Notes under the pieces: generated by a model
Told to the model about the DNA's origin: nothing
Databases searched by the model: none
Seen by the model: the letters and a program-made list of their open reading frames with translations, nothing else
Origin: Verrucomicrobiota bacterium
Lineage (GTDB): Bacteria > Verrucomicrobiota > Verrucomicrobiia > Opitutales > UBA2995
Direction: 5' to 3'
Length of the DNA: 7,586 nt
NCBI GenBank assembly: GCA_027297085.1
Contig: JAPUIL010000188.1
Span: 1 to 7,586 of the forward strand
Translations under genes and position numbers: made by a program
Shown here: positions 6,277 through 7,586 of the stretch, piece after piece
How positions within the stretch are numbered: position 1 is the stretch's first letter
Layout of the letters: every line of letters begins with the position of its first letter

Positions 6277-6302
6277 GGCGGTTTTGGCAACACCGCCCTA
6301 CC
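6277..6302 (-). repeat. REP-like hairpin element, GGTAGGG family, variant copy 4
   Basis: On the minus strand the GGTAGGG header (from 6302) runs into stem GGCGGT (6297-6292) paired with ACCGCC (6282-6277). The loop is 9 nt rather than 4, and the stem overlaps the header. It is therefore a variant of copies 1-3, or a related family. Confidence 0.5.
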
Positions 6303-6375
6303 TTTTTACAGCAGCTAACTTGAGTAAATATGCTCAAGCACAATCGAGCCCCAGAAATCAGAGCGACACCCGTAC

Positions 6376-6406
6376 AAAAAGCGCACCGTCTCGGTAGAGG
6401 CGGTGC
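6376..6406 (-). terminator. Rho-independent terminator of the TonB-dependent receptor gene
   Basis: On the minus strand GCACCG-C-CTC (6406-6397), loop TACC, GAG-A-CGGTGC (6392-6383) forms a 10-position stem with one C/A mismatch, followed by GC and TTTTT (6380-6376). It begins 41 bp after the stop codon at 6448. It separates the receptor gene from the repeat region and the HTCS gene. Confidence 0.85.
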
Positions 6407-6447
6407 ACAATTTAGGGTAGTCTTGGAAGTACCAAGAATGCTTAGAA

Positions 6448-7586
6448 CTAAAAGTCGTAAGTGACAGTTAAACGATAGTCCCTGGGTGTCGGCAGGTCAA
6501 AGCGCGCATAAGCGGGACCACCATTACTATGACCCCCTGGAACCACATAGTCTATATTACCATCAATCGCGAGACGGCTTGGAACGATTTTTCTATTATT
6601 CAACGCGTTTCGCACGTTTAACTGGAAGGTCCAACGGCCATCTCCGAGAAATCCGCCACCCCTGGAAGTCCGGTATCGCAATAGAAAATCGGCAGACGAG
6701 ACTGGTTCACCCTCAAACTCCCTACCCTCTTCTTCGCCGACAATGTTGGCTGAACTCCAACGATAGCCGCCTCCAATGGACCAGCCTTTCAGGTTACCCT
6801 CTTTGAAATCGTAGGTGGTGAACACATTGAAACGGTAAGGACGCAAGCCCCAGCGTTTCTCATCCTGTTCGATACGATCGTTGACGACATCGACTATTTC
6901 CCATATCTCAGTAGCGATACTTTGTTCGGGGCCAGGTACAGTACTGATAGTCTCCCCATCGGGAAGCTGGCTTCCAAGGGCAATGAATTCGGAAATGACT
7001 TTACCGTCCACGTAGGCCCCTGGGTTGGTAAGCACATATCCAACGATCGTCTCACCCTCTTCCTCAGGATCGGGAAATTCTTGCTCTGAAAAACCCTGGA
7101 TTAACAGGCCGTCCTCCCCTTTGATTAAACCAAGGAAATCAATGGCTTTACTGAAGGAATTGCTTACAATGCGGTCTGTTTTGGAAGCGTTGAGAGACAG
7201 GCGCCAGTTATCGGTGAAGTTGGCCGTTAGCCTGAGTTCGAACCCGTCCGAAATATTATCCCGAAAACGTCCGTTTACTTCCGGTCTTAGTTCCTGCCTG
7301 CGGTTAAGTAAGCTATCCAAATTAGCACCTGTTAGGGCGTCTTCGTAGAACTCGTAGACGTCTTCCATACGGCCAGAGGCCTGACTTCCCCCTACAACTT
7401 CGTCAATTGACTCGGTTTCGTAATAAACAATCCGGCCGCTTACGCGATTGTCAAAGGCTGAGAAATCGATTCCAAAATCACTACCATCCCCATTCGGGGG
7501 AGGTGAGCCACCGCTTCGTCGGCCCCGACCACAGCGTCGTCCACCCGGCCCTGTTCCCGCTGAACCTGGGCGCGATCAAGGAAGAG
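6448..7586 (-). CDS. TonB-dependent outer-membrane receptor, C-terminal part (partial)
   Basis: The reading frame is open from the stop at 6448 to the right edge, so the internal ATG at 7368 is not the real start. About 350 residues before the stop look like the C-terminal half of a 22-stranded barrel. Amphipathic strand pairs alternate with loops (FELRLTANFTDNWRLSLNAS, YRFNVFTTYDF, WSIGGGYRW, WTFQLNVRNALNN), and the chain ends PTPRDYRLTVTYDF, with the terminal Phe that BAM-inserted barrels carry. Upstream, PPPNGDGSDFGIDF and RIVYYETES fit the same family. The plug, TonB box and signal peptide are outside the window. Such receptors import siderophores, cobalamin or oligosaccharides using TonB-ExbBD; the substrate cannot be read from this part. 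From about 7503 to the edge the translation becomes Gly/Arg-rich and atypical, and this part may not belong to the gene. A terminator follows, so the HTCS gene downstream is a separate unit. Confidence 0.88.
7503..7586 (+). other. G+C-rich coding-like fragment on the opposite strand at the window edge
   Basis: The last 86 bases are about 69% G+C, against about 48% in the 60 bases before. In the plus-strand frame from 7503, 27 of 28 codons end in G or C, and the peptide (containing GPDHSVVHPALFPLNLGA) looks like ordinary globular protein. The minus frame of the receptor gives a Gly/Arg-rich string instead. I do not recognise the protein. Either a chimeric contig end or a real recombination junction would explain this. 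Confidence 0.45.

Noticed and set aside
7025..7348. A 107-codon plus-strand open frame opposite the receptor gene
   Set aside because: It is Ser/Leu-rich antisense translation of barrel-coding sequence; the minus strand shows clear beta-barrel features.

Overview
The window (about 47-48% G+C over most of its length) reads as a piece of a Gram-negative bacterial chromosome, most likely from the Verrucomicrobiota (Opitutae-like). The lineage is an inference. It rests on the style of the TonB-dependent receptor C-terminus, the Bacteroidetes-style hybrid two-component regulator, the weak or absent Shine-Dalgarno signals, and the many small dispersed palindromes. No rRNA, tRNA or CRISPR array was seen.

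All three convincing genes lie on the minus strand. From right to left they are: (i) the C-terminal part of a TonB-dependent outer-membrane receptor (stop at 6448, running off the right edge) with a good intrinsic terminator just after it; (ii) an about 980-bp gene-free region packed with repeats; (iii) a complete 1310-residue hybrid two-component system protein (periplasmic beta-propellers, Y_Y_Y domain, membrane segment, histidine kinase, receiver, AraC-type DNA-binding domain) with a plausible promoter almost on top of its start codon; (iv) an about 520-bp gap; and (v) a 284-residue exported protein of unknown function. Genes (iii) and (v) are each followed, within 15-25 bp of the stop codon, by a long imperfect inverted repeat built of 8-10-nt subunits.

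The most interesting region is 5469-6447. It holds at least four copies of a small hairpin element that starts with GGTAGGG. In three of them a perfect 6-bp stem with a 4-nt loop is kept although the stem sequence differs, which is covariation typical of REP-like elements. It also holds a second REP-like inverted pair (stem GCGGC/GCCGC). One arm of that pair is interrupted by a 186-bp palindromic MITE-like element (5971-6156) with 18-bp terminal inverted repeats, flanked by an exact 11-bp direct repeat (5960-5970 and 6157-6167) that looks like a target-site duplication. Removing the element and one repeat copy rebuilds the REP-like pair.

The last about 84 bases (7503-7586) do not match the rest. 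They are about 69% G+C and have near-total G/C third positions in a plus-strand frame, opposite to the receptor gene. This suggests a chimeric contig end or a recombination junction.

Functionally, the hybrid regulator probably senses a carbohydrate breakdown product in the periplasm and controls uptake or degradation genes. The adjacent receptor is a candidate target but is a separate transcription unit. No glycoside hydrolase or SusD-like gene is visible in the window.
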